DNA from: QNFN01 sp033722135
GTDB lineage: Bacteria; Pseudomonadota; Gammaproteobacteria; QNFN01
DNA length: 13,573 bases
Assembly (NCBI GenBank): GCA_033722135.1
Contig: JAWVZO010000057.1
Span: 1 to 13,573 of the forward strand
Reading direction: 5' to 3'
The position numbers were made by a program, and so were the translations under genes. Shown piece by piece: positions 1 through 7,949 of the stretch. The notes below the pieces were generated by a model that saw only the letters and a program-made list of their open reading frames with translations, had not been told where the DNA came from and searched no databases. Position 1 is the stretch's first letter; each line of letters opens with the position of its first letter.

Positions 1-495
1 GAGCGGACGGTGGCGACCGCGTGCGCGGCCGGCGTGGCCCCGGTCGAGCTCTGGTGCGCCCCCGACCGGTCGCACCCGGCCTTCGCCGAACTCGCCGGAT
101 GTGGCGACGTGACGCTGCGCGACCAGCCGTCGGGCGATCTCGGCCGGCGCATGCACGACGCACTGCACGACGCACTGGACGGGGCGGGACGCGCGGTGCT
201 CGTCGGCTGCGACTGCCCGGCGCTGACCGGCGACGACCTCCACGCGGCGTTCGCGGCGCTCGACGCGCACGACGTCGTGCTGGGGCCGGCCGAGGACGGC
301 GGCTACGTGCTGGTCGGCGCGCGGCGGGTGGCGCGTCCGCTGTTCGACGGCGTCGAGTGGGGCGGGCCGAACGTGCTCCGCCAGACGCGCGCGCGCCTGG
401 TGGCACTGGGCTGGCGTTGGCACGAGCTGCGCACGTTCTGGGACGTCGACCGTCCCGCGGACCTGCCGCGGCTGCGCGAGGTGGGCCTCGCCTGA
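1..495 (+). CDS. TIGR04282 / DUF2064 glycosyltransferase-like protein (3' part)
   Basis: The reading frame is open from base 1 to the TGA at 493-495, so the gene begins before the window. The visible 164 residues carry the conserved blocks of the TIGR04282/DUF2064 family, which has a nucleotide-diphospho-sugar transferase-like fold: an ELWCAPD strand, a GDLGRRM block, a GCDCPAL block (residues about 67-73 of the fragment), a VVLGPAEDGGYVLVG block and a C-terminal FWDVDRPADL block. The family is cytoplasmic and its substrate is poorly known; members often sit beside family 2 glycosyltransferases. The first visible bases already code for the ERT block near the family's N-terminal third, so perhaps 40-50 residues are missing. 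A 12-base tandem repeat near 154-177 gives the local repeat HDALHDAL. The next gene, der, is on the same strand about 100 bases downstream, probably with its own promoter. Confidence 0.85.
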   Translation, partial: ERTVATACAAGVAPVELWCAPDRSHPAFAELAGCGDVTLRDQPSGDLGRRMHDALHDALDGAGRAVLVGCDCPALTGDDLHAAFAALDAHDVVLGPAEDGGYVLVGARRVARPLFDGVEWGGPNVLRQTRARLVALGWRWHELRTFWDVDRPADLPRLREVGLA

Positions 496-507
496 GCCGC
501 GACCTGC

Positions 508-513
508 TATCAT
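508..513 (+). promoter_or_regulatory. Candidate extended -10 element for der
   Basis: TATCAT at 508-513 is preceded by TGC, which makes an extended -10 (TGN-TATCAT). It lies 12 bases past the stop of the upstream gene and 82 bases before the preferred der start. I see no convincing -35 hexamer. The extended TG is what supports it; it suggests der need not depend on read-through. Confidence 0.35.
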
Positions 514-595
514 CGCAGCCCCGTCCGCGCGCGACGGCATGGCCCCCTGGGCCCGCCCGCGCACCATTGACCCGGACCTGGCGACGCCCGCGAAC

Positions 596-1996
596 ATGCT
601 CCCCGTCATCGCCCTGGTAGGGCGCCCCAACGTCGGCAAGTCGACGCTGTTCAACCGGTTCACCCGCAGCCGGGACGCCCTGGTGGCCGACCTGCCGGGA
701 CTGACCCGCGATCGCCAGTACGGCCTCGGCCGGCTCGGCGACACCGAGTGCCTGTTCGTCGACACCGGCGGGCTGAGCGGCGAGGAGCACGCCCTCGACG
801 AGGCGATGGCCCGCCAGACCCTGCGCGCCGTCGACGAAGCCGACCTGGTGCTGTGGCTGGTCGACGGCCGCGCCGGGCTGACCGCCGCCGACGAGCAGAT
901 CGCCGAGCGCCTGCGGGTGGTCGGCAAGCCGCGCTTGCTGGTGGTCAACAAGACCGACGGGCTCGACGCCGACACCGCCTGCGCCGAGTTCCACGCCCTC
1001 GGGTTCGGCGCGCCCTGGCCGATCGCCGCCAGCCACGGCCGCGGCGTGCGCCGTCTCGGGGAGGCGGTGCTGTCGGCCCTGCCGGAGGGGGCCACGGGCG
1101 AGGAGGCCGCCGGCCCCGACGGGCCCCGCCAGGGGGTCCGCGTGGCGGTGATCGGCCGTCCCAACGTCGGCAAGTCGACGCTGATCAACCGCATGCTCGG
1201 CGAGGAGCGCCTGGTCGCCTTCGATGCGCCGGGCACCACGCGCGACAGCGTCGCGGTGCCGTTCGAGCGGGACGGGCGGGGCTACGTGCTGGTCGACACG
1301 GCCGGGCTGAGGCGCCGGGGCAAGATCTTCGAGACGATCGAGAAGTTCAGCGTGGTCAAGACGCTGCAGGCGATCGAGCGCGCGCAGGTGGTGATCCTGG
1401 TGCTCGACGCCCGCCAGGGGATCGCCGAGCAGGACGCGGCGCTGCTCGGCCTGGTGCTCGACAGCGGCCGTGCCGTGGTCGTCGCCGTCAACAAGTGGGA
1501 CGGGCTGAGCGGCGAGGCAAGGGACGAGGTGCGACGGGTCTACGACTTCCGCCTCGGCTTCCTCGACTTCGCCGAGATCCACTTCATCTCGGCCCTGCAC
1601 GGCAGCGGCGTCGGCAAGCTGTTCGGCGCCGTCGACCGCGCCCATGCGTCGGCGACCGTCGAGTGCAAGGCGGCGCACCTGACCGAGATCCTCCAGGAGG
1701 CCGTGCAGCGCCACCCGCCGCCGACGGTGCGTCGTCGGCGGATCAAGCTGCGCTACGCCCACCAGGGCGGGCGGAACCCGCCCCTGATCGTCATCCATGG
1801 CAACCAGGTCGGCGGCGTTCCCGACGCCTACCGCCGCTACCTGGCCAACACCTACCGCAAGGCGCTGGAGCTGTCGGGCACGCCGGTGCGGATCGAGTTC
1901 CGCGGCGGGGAAAATCCCTACGCGGGCCGGAAGAACGCGCTGTCCCCGCGCCAGCAGGCGCGCCGCAAGCGGATGCTGCGGCACGTCAAGCGCTGA
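596..1996 (+). CDS. der: Ribosome assembly GTPase Der (EngA)
   Basis: This is the essential double-GTPase that binds the maturing 50S subunit in the cytoplasm. With the ATG at 596 the protein has 466 residues. G domain 1 carries P-loop GRPNVGKST at 9-17, a DLPGLTRD switch, DTGG and NKTD at 118-121. G domain 2 repeats GRPNVGKST at 187-195, then DAPGTTRD, DTAG and NKWD at 299-302. The C-terminal KH-like domain (about 350-440) ends in a basic tail rich in Arg and Lys. An in-frame ATG at 539 would add 19 residues, but Der proteins normally begin a few residues before the first P-loop, so I prefer 596 although neither start has a clear Shine-Dalgarno. In many gammaproteobacteria der follows bamB; here a DUF2064 gene precedes it. 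It converges with the M23 gene, leaving a 45-base gap. Confidence 0.97.
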   Translation: MLPVIALVGRPNVGKSTLFNRFTRSRDALVADLPGLTRDRQYGLGRLGDTECLFVDTGGLSGEEHALDEAMARQTLRAVDEADLVLWLVDGRAGLTAADEQIAERLRVVGKPRLLVVNKTDGLDADTACAEFHALGFGAPWPIAASHGRGVRRLGEAVLSALPEGATGEEAAGPDGPRQGVRVAVIGRPNVGKSTLINRMLGEERLVAFDAPGTTRDSVAVPFERDGRGYVLVDTAGLRRRGKIFETIEKFSVVKTLQAIERAQVVILVLDARQGIAEQDAALLGLVLDSGRAVVVAVNKWDGLSGEARDEVRRVYDFRLGFLDFAEIHFISALHGSGVGKLFGAVDRAHASATVECKAAHLTEILQEAVQRHPPPTVRRRRIKLRYAHQGGRNPPLIVIHGNQVGGVPDAYRRYLANTYRKALELSGTPVRIEFRGGENPYAGRKNALSPRQQARRKRMLRHVKR

Positions 1997-2003
1997 GGCC
2001 GTT

Positions 2004-2029
2004 CCGCGGCCCCCGGGGGGTTGCCGCGG
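2004..2029. terminator. GC hairpin between convergent der and M23 genes
   Basis: CCGCGGC at 2004-2010 pairs perfectly with GCCGCGG at 2023-2029 across a 12-base loop, in the 45-base gap between two convergent stop codons. The position fits a shared terminator, but there is no T-run on either side, so intrinsic termination is uncertain. Confidence 0.35.
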
Positions 2030-2041
2030 GCCCTGCGCGGC

Positions 2042-2944
2042 CTAGTTGTGGGATGCCTCGCCGCCGGCGCCTTTATCGGCGGGGGCGGTCGCCTTCTCCC
2101 TCTCCCTCGGCAGGAACAGGGCGGGATCGACGTAGGTGCCGTTCAGGCGCACCGACAGGTGCAGGTGCGGGCCGGTGACCCGGCCGGTGGCGCCGACCGT
2201 GCCGACCTGCTGGCCCTTGGTCACCAGCTCGCCCGGCGCGACGTCGATCCGGTCGAGGTGCATGTAGAGCGTCATCAGCCCCTGGCCGTGGTCGAGGAAC
2301 ACGGTGTTGCCGTTGAAGAAGAAGTCGCCGGCCTCGGTGACGACGCCGTCGGCGACGGCGACGACCGGGGTGCCGGTCGGCATCGCGATGTCCATGCCGC
2401 CGTGCGGTCGCCGCGGCTGGCCGTTGAAGAAGCGGCGCAGGCCGAAGCTGCTGCTGCGCGGACCGTCCAGGGGGGTGACGAAGTCGAGGTCGGGCTGCGG
2501 CACGTCGCGCCAGGCCGCCATCGCCGCCCGGATCCGCGCGCGCTCGGCGGTGATCCGCTTCATGTCCTCGGCGTTGGGATTGACCTTGCGCTTGTTCTTG
2601 ATGGTCAGGTGCTGCTCGGCGTAGGCCTTGTCACTGACCTCGATCGGGCGCGTCTCTGTCCCGCCGGACGCGGGGGTCACGGTCAGGAAGTGGCGGCCCG
2701 GGTCGAGGCCGAGCGGCAGGCCGACCACCGCCTGCCAGCGCCCCTCGTGTTCGCGGACCAGCACCGTGCGGTCGTCGAACCGCGCCACGGGACGCGCGGC
2801 CTGGGCCGGTCCGAGGTCGACGAGGGCGACGCCGCCGGGCACCTGGGACGGGCGCGGCTGGGCCGCGGCGGGGCCGGCGCAGAACAGCAGGGCGGTGAGC
2901 GCGGCGAGGGCACGGGCGCGCCGGGTCGGGTGGTGACGGGTCAT
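2042..2944 (-). CDS. Secreted M23 family metallopeptidase (murein endopeptidase-like)
   Basis: The 300-residue product begins with a basic n-region and a hydrophobic stretch ending in GPAAAQ, a typical Sec signal peptide cleaved around residue 28, so it should act in the periplasm. Residues about 35-110 resemble the Peptidase_M23_N beta domain. The LytM/M23 catalytic domain follows with zinc-binding and catalytic residues in HGGMD (H181, D185) and HLH (H260, H262), all intact, so it is probably an active peptidoglycan endopeptidase. The ATG at 2944 overlaps the xseA stop as ATGA, and GAGGA (2951-2955 on the opposite strand) lies six bases upstream, which fixes this start. The frame stays open well upstream inside xseA, but that extension is a reading-frame shadow. 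It is presumably co-transcribed and translationally coupled with xseA. The C-terminus is charged and low-complexity. Confidence 0.93.
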   Translation of the reverse strand: MTRHHPTRRARALAALTALLFCAGPAAAQPRPSQVPGGVALVDLGPAQAARPVARFDDRTVLVREHEGRWQAVVGLPLGLDPGRHFLTVTPASGGTETRPIEVSDKAYAEQHLTIKNKRKVNPNAEDMKRITAERARIRAAMAAWRDVPQPDLDFVTPLDGPRSSSFGLRRFFNGQPRRPHGGMDIAMPTGTPVVAVADGVVTEAGDFFFNGNTVFLDHGQGLMTLYMHLDRIDVAPGELVTKGQQVGTVGATGRVTGPHLHLSVRLNGTYVDPALFLPREREKATAPADKGAGGEASHN

Positions 2945-4305
2945 CGGGGTTCCTCTTCGGTGAAAACGGTCTCGACGCGGCACGCCAGGCGGCCCTCGGC
3001 GAGACGCGCCTCCACCGCGTCGCCCGCGCGAGTCGCGTCGGCGCGACGCAGGATCGTGCCGTCCGGGGTGGTGACGATGGCGTAGCCGCGCCCGAGGGTC
3101 GCCAGCGGGCTGACCAGGTCGAGCGCGCGCGCCTGCGCGGCCAGGGCCTGCCGCCGCCGCGAGAGGTCCTGGCGGGTCGCCAGCCGGAGGCGGTGACGGA
3201 GGCCGGCCAGATGCTCGCCTAGACGCGCCACGCGCGTCGCCGGCGCGTGGCGGGCGAGGCCCGAGCGCGCGGCGTCGAGGCGGTGCGCGGCGCCGCGGGC
3301 CCGCGCCTCCCAGGCGCGGCGCAGGCGACGCTCGAGATCGTCGAGCCGCTGCATCCGATCGCCGAGGCGCCTTGCCGGGTGCTGCACCTGGAGCCGCCCG
3401 GAGAGCCACGCGAGCCGCTCGTCGCGGCGGGCGAGCAGGTCCCGGGTCGCGTCCGCGAGGCGGGCGGCGAGCTCGGCGAGGCGCACCTGCCACGCCGCGG
3501 CGTCGGGGCTCGCGGCCTCGGCTGCGGCGGAGGGCGTCGCGGCGCGCAGGTCGGCGACGAAGTCGGCCACGGTGAAGTCGGTCTCGTGGCCGATCCCGGT
3601 CACCACCGGAATCGGGCAGGCGTGGATGGCGCGGGCCAGCGCCTCGTCGTTGAACGCCTGGAGGTCCTCCAGCGAGCCGCCGCCGCGCGCCAGCAGCAGC
3701 ACGTCGCATTCCGCGCGGCGCACCGCGCGCGCCAGCGCCGCGCGGAGTTCCGCCGGGGCGCCCTCGCCCTGGACCGTGGCCGGGTAGACCATCACCGGCA
3801 GCGCCGGGAACCTTCTCGCGAGGACGTGCAGGATGTCGCGCAGCGCTGCGCCGCTGGCCGAGGTGATCACGCCGAGCCGGCGGGGCATCGCCGGCAACGG
3901 GCGCTTGTGCGCCGGGTCGAACAGCCCCTCGGCCTCGAGCTTCGCGACCAGCGCCTCGAAGGCGCGCTGCAGGGCGCCGTGGCCCGCCTCCTCCCTCGAC
4001 TCGACGATCAGCTGGAACTCGCCGCGCCCCTCGTAGAGGCCGACGCGGGCGCGCAGCACCACCTGCTGGCCGTCGGCGGGCCGGAAGCGGAGCAGCCGGT
4101 TGCGGTTGCGGAACATCGCGCAGCGCACCTGGGCGCGGGCGTCCTTCAGCGAGAAGTAGAGGTGCCCCGAGGCGGGCCGGGCGAGGTTGGAGACCTCGCC
4201 CTCGATCCAGAGCAGCGGGAAGTGGCCCTCGAGCAGCGTGCGCGCCTCGAGGTTGAGCCGCGAGGGGGTGTAGACGTCCCGGGCGGCGGGGGTCGCGGGG
4301 CTCAT
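2941..4305 (-). CDS. xseA: Exodeoxyribonuclease VII large subunit
   Basis: XseA is the catalytic subunit of exonuclease VII, which degrades single-stranded DNA in both directions with several XseB small subunits. The 454-residue product (E. coli XseA is 456) has an N-terminal OB-fold (about 10-110, with the IEGEVSNL, SGHLYFSLKD and VRCAMFRN blocks). The nuclease core contains GVITSASGAAL, LLARGGGSLEDL and GHETDFTVADF; H240 and D243 correspond to E. coli H238 and D241. A long Arg/Ala-rich helical region (about 290-400) should form the coiled coil that binds XseB, followed by the conserved LGRGYAIV block. The ATG at 4305 gives the family's normal N-terminus. The gene is divergent from guaB, as in E. 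coli, and overlaps the downstream M23 gene by four bases (ATGA). No xseB is visible in the window. Confidence 0.97.
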   Translation of the reverse strand: MSPATPAARDVYTPSRLNLEARTLLEGHFPLLWIEGEVSNLARPASGHLYFSLKDARAQVRCAMFRNRNRLLRFRPADGQQVVLRARVGLYEGRGEFQLIVESREEAGHGALQRAFEALVAKLEAEGLFDPAHKRPLPAMPRRLGVITSASGAALRDILHVLARRFPALPVMVYPATVQGEGAPAELRAALARAVRRAECDVLLLARGGGSLEDLQAFNDEALARAIHACPIPVVTGIGHETDFTVADFVADLRAATPSAAAEAASPDAAAWQVRLAELAARLADATRDLLARRDERLAWLSGRLQVQHPARRLGDRMQRLDDLERRLRRAWEARARGAAHRLDAARSGLARHAPATRVARLGEHLAGLRHRLRLATRQDLSRRRQALAAQARALDLVSPLATLGRGYAIVTTPDGTILRRADATRAGDAVEARLAEGRLACRVETVFTEEEPR

Positions 4306-4312
4306 GGCGAGG

Positions 4313-4318
4313 ATGATA
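4313..4318 (-). promoter_or_regulatory. Candidate -10 element abutting the xseA start
   Basis: On the minus strand TATCAT lies only seven bases before the xseA ATG. If used, transcription would begin at or next to the A of the ATG, giving a leaderless message. No good -35 and no strong Shine-Dalgarno are seen. Tentative. Confidence 0.25.
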
Positions 4319-4348
4319 ACGCGCCGGGCCGGACGAGGGGAGATCGCG

Positions 4349-4378
4349 TTACGCCAGCGCGGTCAGCGGTGCTAGAAT
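4349..4378 (+). promoter_or_regulatory. Candidate guaBA promoter
   Basis: TAGAAT at 4373-4378 is preceded by TGC (an extended -10), with a weak -35-like TTACGC at 4349-4354 and an 18-base spacer. Predicted transcription would begin near 4385, leaving a leader of about 30 bases. I looked for a PurR-like palindrome like the one at E. coli guaB and did not find one. Confidence 0.5.
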
Positions 4379-4414
4379 CCCCGGTTACTTTTCCCGCTGC
4401 CCGGGGGCCGTTTC

Positions 4415-5881
4415 ATGCTCCGCATCGCCGAAGAATCCCTGACGTTCGACGACGTCCTGCTGCTCCCCGACTACTCCGCGGTGCTGCCCAGGGACGTCGA
4501 CCTGGCCACCCAGCTCACGCGCGAGATCCGCCTCAACATCCCGCTGATCTCGTCGGCGATGGACACCGTCACCGAGGCTCGGTTGGCGATCGCCATCGCC
4601 CAGGAGGGCGGGCTCGGCATCCTGCACAAGAACATGACCATCGAGCAGCAGGCCGACGAGGTGCGCAAGGTCAAGAAGTACGAGAGCGGTATGATCGTCG
4701 ACCCGATCACGGTCGGGCCCACGGCCAGGATCGGCGAGGTGCTCGATCTGACCCGCAGGCAGAACATCTCCGGCGTGCCGGTGGTCGACGGCGAGAAGCT
4801 GGTCGGCATCGTCACCCACCGCGACCTGCGCTTCGAGACGCGGCTCGACGCACCGGTGACCAGCATCATGACCCCCGAGGAGAAGCTGGTCACGGTCAAG
4901 GAGGGGGCCGACCTCGAAGAGATCCGGACCCTGCTGCACCGGCACCGGATCGAGAAGCTGCTCGTGGTCAACGGCGGCTTCCAGCTGCGCGGGCTGATCA
5001 CCGTCAAGGACATGCAGAAGGCCGAGGACAAGCCCGACGCCTGCAAGGACGGCCAGGGGCGCCTGCGCGCCGGGGCCGCGGTCGGCGTCGGTGCCGGCAC
5101 CGAGGAGCGGGTCGCAGCGCTGGTCGAGGCGGGCGTCGACGTGATCGTCGTCGACACCGCCCACGGCCACTCGCGCGGCGTCATCGAGCGCGTCGCCTGG
5201 GCCAAGCGGAACTATCCCGACCTGCAGGTGATCGGCGGCAACATCGCCACCGGCGACGCCGCCGTGGCCCTCGCCGAGGCCGGTGCCGACGCGGTCAAGG
5301 TCGGCATCGGGCCGGGCTCGATCTGCACCACGCGCATCGTCGCCGGCATCGGCGTGCCGCAGATCAGCGCCGTGGCCAACGTCGCCGCGGCGCTCGAGGG
5401 GACCGGCATCCCGCTGATCGCCGACGGCGGCATCCGCTTCTCCGGCGACATGGCCAAGGCGATCGCGGCCGGCGCGCACTGCATCATGGTCGGCAGCCTG
5501 CTCGCCGGCACCGAGGAGGCGCCGGGCGAGGTGGAACTGTTCCAGGGCCGTTCCTACAAGTCCTACCGCGGCATGGGGTCGCTCGGCGCGATGTCGCAGC
5601 CGCAGGGTTCCGGCGACCGCTATTTCCAGGAGGGGGCCGACCCCGACAAGTTGGTACCCGAGGGCATCGAGGGCCGGGTGCCTTACAAGGGCACGCTGGT
5701 CCGCGTGATCTCGCAGATGATGGGCGGCCTGCGTTCCAGCATGGGCTACACCGGCTGCGCGACCATCGACGAGATGCGCACCAAGCCGAAGTTCATACGC
5801 ATCACCAACGCCGGCATGCGCGAGAGCCACGTCCACGACGTGACCATCACCAAGGAAGCGCCCAACTACCGTGTCGACTGA
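4415..5881 (+). CDS. guaB: Inosine-5'-monophosphate dehydrogenase
   Basis: GuaB oxidises IMP to XMP with NAD+, the committed step to guanine nucleotides, in the cytoplasm. The 488-residue length equals that of E. coli GuaB. The N-terminus carries the LTFDDVLLLP block. A pair of CBS domains (about 92-205) is inserted in the TIM barrel. The barrel then shows DTAHGHS, the GGNIATGDAA phosphate-binding region and the catalytic loop GPGSICTTR with nucleophile C304, followed by IADGGIRFSGD and the mobile flap with the RGMGSLGAM block. Nothing essential is missing. The ATG at 4415 gives the canonical start; a G-run about eight bases upstream is a weak Shine-Dalgarno. The stop lies inside the start region of guaA, so the two form an operon. 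It is divergent from xseA, and the CBS pair suggests allosteric control by nucleotides. Confidence 0.98.
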   Translation: MLRIAEESLTFDDVLLLPDYSAVLPRDVDLATQLTREIRLNIPLISSAMDTVTEARLAIAIAQEGGLGILHKNMTIEQQADEVRKVKKYESGMIVDPITVGPTARIGEVLDLTRRQNISGVPVVDGEKLVGIVTHRDLRFETRLDAPVTSIMTPEEKLVTVKEGADLEEIRTLLHRHRIEKLLVVNGGFQLRGLITVKDMQKAEDKPDACKDGQGRLRAGAAVGVGAGTEERVAALVEAGVDVIVVDTAHGHSRGVIERVAWAKRNYPDLQVIGGNIATGDAAVALAEAGADAVKVGIGPGSICTTRIVAGIGVPQISAVANVAAALEGTGIPLIADGGIRFSGDMAKAIAAGAHCIMVGSLLAGTEEAPGEVELFQGRSYKSYRGMGSLGAMSQPQGSGDRYFQEGADPDKLVPEGIEGRVPYKGTLVRVISQMMGGLRSSMGYTGCATIDEMRTKPKFIRITNAGMRESHVHDVTITKEAPNYRVD

Positions 5882-7466
5882 GCCCGCGGCCGTGGCCAAC
5901 ATCCACGCGGACCGCATCCTGATCCTCGATTTCGGCTCGCAGTACACCCAGCTGATCGCGCGCCGCGTCCGCGAGGCCGGGGTCTACTGCGAACTCCACC
6001 CGCACGACATGGAGCCCGACGCGCTACGGTCGTTCGCGCCGCGCGGCGTGATCCTCTCCGGCGGGCCCGCCTCGGTCACGGAGGCCGAGACCCCGCGCGT
6101 CGCCGCGGCGGTCTTCGAGCTCGGCGTGCCGGTGCTCGGGATCTGCTACGGCATGCAGGCGATGGCCGAGTACTTCGGGGCGCCGGTGGTCACCGCCGAG
6201 CAGCACGAGTACGGCTACGCGCAGGTGCGCGCCCGCGGCCACTCGCGGCTGCTGCTCGACATCGAGGACCACGCCACGCCGGAGGGCTACGGCCTGCTCG
6301 ACGTCTGGATGAGCCACGGCGATCGCGTCGAGGCGCTGCCCGACGGCTTCAAGCTGATCGCCAGCACCGACAACGCCCCGATCGCCGGCATCGGCGACGA
6401 CGAGCGGGGCTACTACGGCATCCAGTTCCACCCCGAGGTGACCCACACCCGCCAGGGCGCGCGGATCCTCGATCGCTTCGTCCACGAGATCTGCGGCTGC
6501 GCGGCGCTCTGGGTGCCGGACAACATCATCGAGGACTCCATCGCGCGGGTGCGTGCGCAGGTGGGCGACGGCAAGGTGCTGCTCGGCCTCTCCGGCGGCG
6601 TCGACTCCTCGGTGGTCGCCGCGCTGCTGCACCGGGCGATCGGCGACCAGCTCACCTGCGTGTTCGTCGACAACGGCCTGCTGCGGCTCGACGAGGGCGA
6701 CCAGGTGATGGCGACCTTCGCCCGGCACATGGGCGTCCGGGTGATCCGGGTCGACGCCGAGGCGCGCTTCCTCGCCGCGCTCGACGGGGTCGACGACCCC
6801 GAGCGCAAGCGCAAGATCATCGGCAACCTGTTCATCGAGATCTTCGAGGAGGAGGCGCTGAAGCTGACCGATGTCGACTTCCTGGCGCAGGGCACCATCT
6901 ACCCGGACGTCATCGAGTCGGCCGGGGCCAGCACCGGCAAGGCGCACCTGATCAAGTCGCACCACAACGTCGGCGGCCTGCCGGAACAGATGAAGCTCTC
7001 GCTGGTCGAGCCGTTGCGCGAGCTGTTCAAGGACGAGGTGCGCAGGATCGGCGTGGAGCTCGGGTTGCCGTCCGACATGGTCTACCGCCACCCGTTCCCG
7101 GGGCCCGGGCTCGGCGTGCGCATCCTCGGCGAGGTACGCAAGACCTACGCCGACCTGCTGCGGCGGGCCGACGCGATTTTCATCGAGGAACTGCGCCGAC
7201 ACGATCTCTACGACCGGGTAAGCCAGGCCTTCGCGGTGTTCCTCCCGGTCCGCTCGGTCGGCGTGACCGGCGACGGGCGGCGCTACGACTACGTCGTCGC
7301 ATTGCGCGCGGTCGAGACCATCGATTTCATGACCGCGCGCTGGGCGCATCTGCCCTACGAGTTCCTCGACCTCTGCTCGCGGCGCATCATCAACGAGGTG
7401 GTCGGCATCTCCCGGGTGACCTACGACATCTCCGGCAAGCCGCCGGCGACGATCGAGTGGGAGTGA
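5871..7466 (+). CDS. guaA: GMP synthase (glutamine-hydrolysing)
   Basis: GuaA aminates XMP to GMP using glutamine and ATP, completing the pathway begun by guaB. From the GTG at 5871 the product has 531 residues (E. coli 525). The class I glutamine amidotransferase domain (about 15-210) has the nucleophile C92 in GICYGMQ and the H187/E189 pair in FHPEVTH. The ATP-pyrophosphatase domain begins with the PP-loop SGGVDSS at 241-247 and contains the DNGLLR, GTIYPDVIES and KSHHNVGGLP blocks. The C-terminal dimerisation domain ends in GKPPATIEWE, the usual family end. GTG 5871 overlaps the guaB end by 11 bases and has AAGGA (5852-5856) 14 bases upstream, a long spacing. GTG 5892 would give a protein starting ANIHADRILILDFG, also normal for the family, so the true start is open between the two. 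Confidence 0.98.
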   Translation: MSTEPAAVANIHADRILILDFGSQYTQLIARRVREAGVYCELHPHDMEPDALRSFAPRGVILSGGPASVTEAETPRVAAAVFELGVPVLGICYGMQAMAEYFGAPVVTAEQHEYGYAQVRARGHSRLLLDIEDHATPEGYGLLDVWMSHGDRVEALPDGFKLIASTDNAPIAGIGDDERGYYGIQFHPEVTHTRQGARILDRFVHEICGCAALWVPDNIIEDSIARVRAQVGDGKVLLGLSGGVDSSVVAALLHRAIGDQLTCVFVDNGLLRLDEGDQVMATFARHMGVRVIRVDAEARFLAALDGVDDPERKRKIIGNLFIEIFEEEALKLTDVDFLAQGTIYPDVIESAGASTGKAHLIKSHHNVGGLPEQMKLSLVEPLRELFKDEVRRIGVELGLPSDMVYRHPFPGPGLGVRILGEVRKTYADLLRRADAIFIEELRRHDLYDRVSQAFAVFLPVRSVGVTGDGRRYDYVVALRAVETIDFMTARWAHLPYEFLDLCSRRIINEVVGISRVTYDISGKPPATIEWE

Positions 7467-7523
7467 GGCGGCCCGTGGAGAAGTGCCTCGCGGACGCGGG
7501 CCGGAATCGGTCGGGGTGAGGGG

Positions 7524-7742
7524 CTAGCCGCGCAACCGGCGCATGCACTCCTCGAACTGGATCTTGCCCGCCCGGTAGGCGGCGACGGTCTTGCCCTGCT
7601 CCGGCGTCGCCTTGTCCGACGCGCCGTGGCAGAGCTCGGCGGCCAGCTTGGGAGACATGTCGGGCTCGCTGATCAGACCGCTGTCGGTGCACGCGGCCAG
7701 TAGGGGCACGGCCATGATGGAAAGTAACGGTGCCTGTTTCAT
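7524..7742 (-). CDS. Small predicted lipoprotein of unknown function
   Basis: The 72-residue product has a short hydrophobic signal sequence ending in the lipobox LAAC, so C18 should be lipidated and the mature 55-residue chain anchored in the inner or outer membrane. The residue after the cysteine is Thr, followed by Asp at +3. The mature part contains just two more cysteines (C38 and C66), which could form one disulphide in the periplasm, and ends in a basic RRLRG tail. I do not recognise a family. The ATG at 7742 has GAGAG about ten bases upstream on the minus strand. It lies convergent to guaA (57-base gap) and divergent from tadA, alone in its own transcription unit. The lipobox and ribosome-site context support a real gene, but its function cannot be read from sequence. 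Confidence 0.7.
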   Translation of the reverse strand: MKQAPLLSIMAVPLLAACTDSGLISEPDMSPKLAAELCHGASDKATPEQGKTVAAYRAGKIQFEECMRRLRG

Positions 7743-7949
7743 GCGCGATGCTCTCGTGATGGCGTTGCCGCGGGCAAGGCACGGATCGGGACGCGGCGCG
7801 GCGGACCACGTCCCTTGCAGTCATACCTAACTCTTAGCACATGACCACATCAAGGCAAAATGAGACCCGCAATCGCCAACGCCTTTCCGGCGCCGCGCCG
7901 AGGCGTCCGCGGACCGCGGGCCACCCGTTCCGTGTCGGGTGTCGCGGTG
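7743..7949. other. Intergenic region between divergent lipoprotein gene and tadA
   Basis: These 207 bases should hold both divergent promoters. The stretch 7815-7860 is locally AT-richer than its surroundings and is the best place for them. On the minus strand a TTGATG hexamer could be a -35 for the lipoprotein gene, but the -10 at proper spacing is poor. An ATG at 7860 with AAGG just upstream is in frame with tadA and would add 30 residues. Confidence 0.4.

Noticed and set aside
4321..4414. A PurR-type operator before guaB.
   Set aside because: No palindrome resembling the E. coli PurR site is present in the xseA-guaB gap.
3247..5922. A very long open frame (about 890 codons) on the plus strand, antisense to xseA and out of frame with guaB.
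   Set aside because: High third-position GC removes stop codons from other frames. The translation is Arg/Gly/Ala-rich low-complexity sequence, and the overlapping xseA and guaB are unmistakable.
7467..7523. A terminator between guaA and the lipoprotein gene.
   Set aside because: Only a short GGCCCG/CGGGCC pair with a large loop and no T-run; not convincing.
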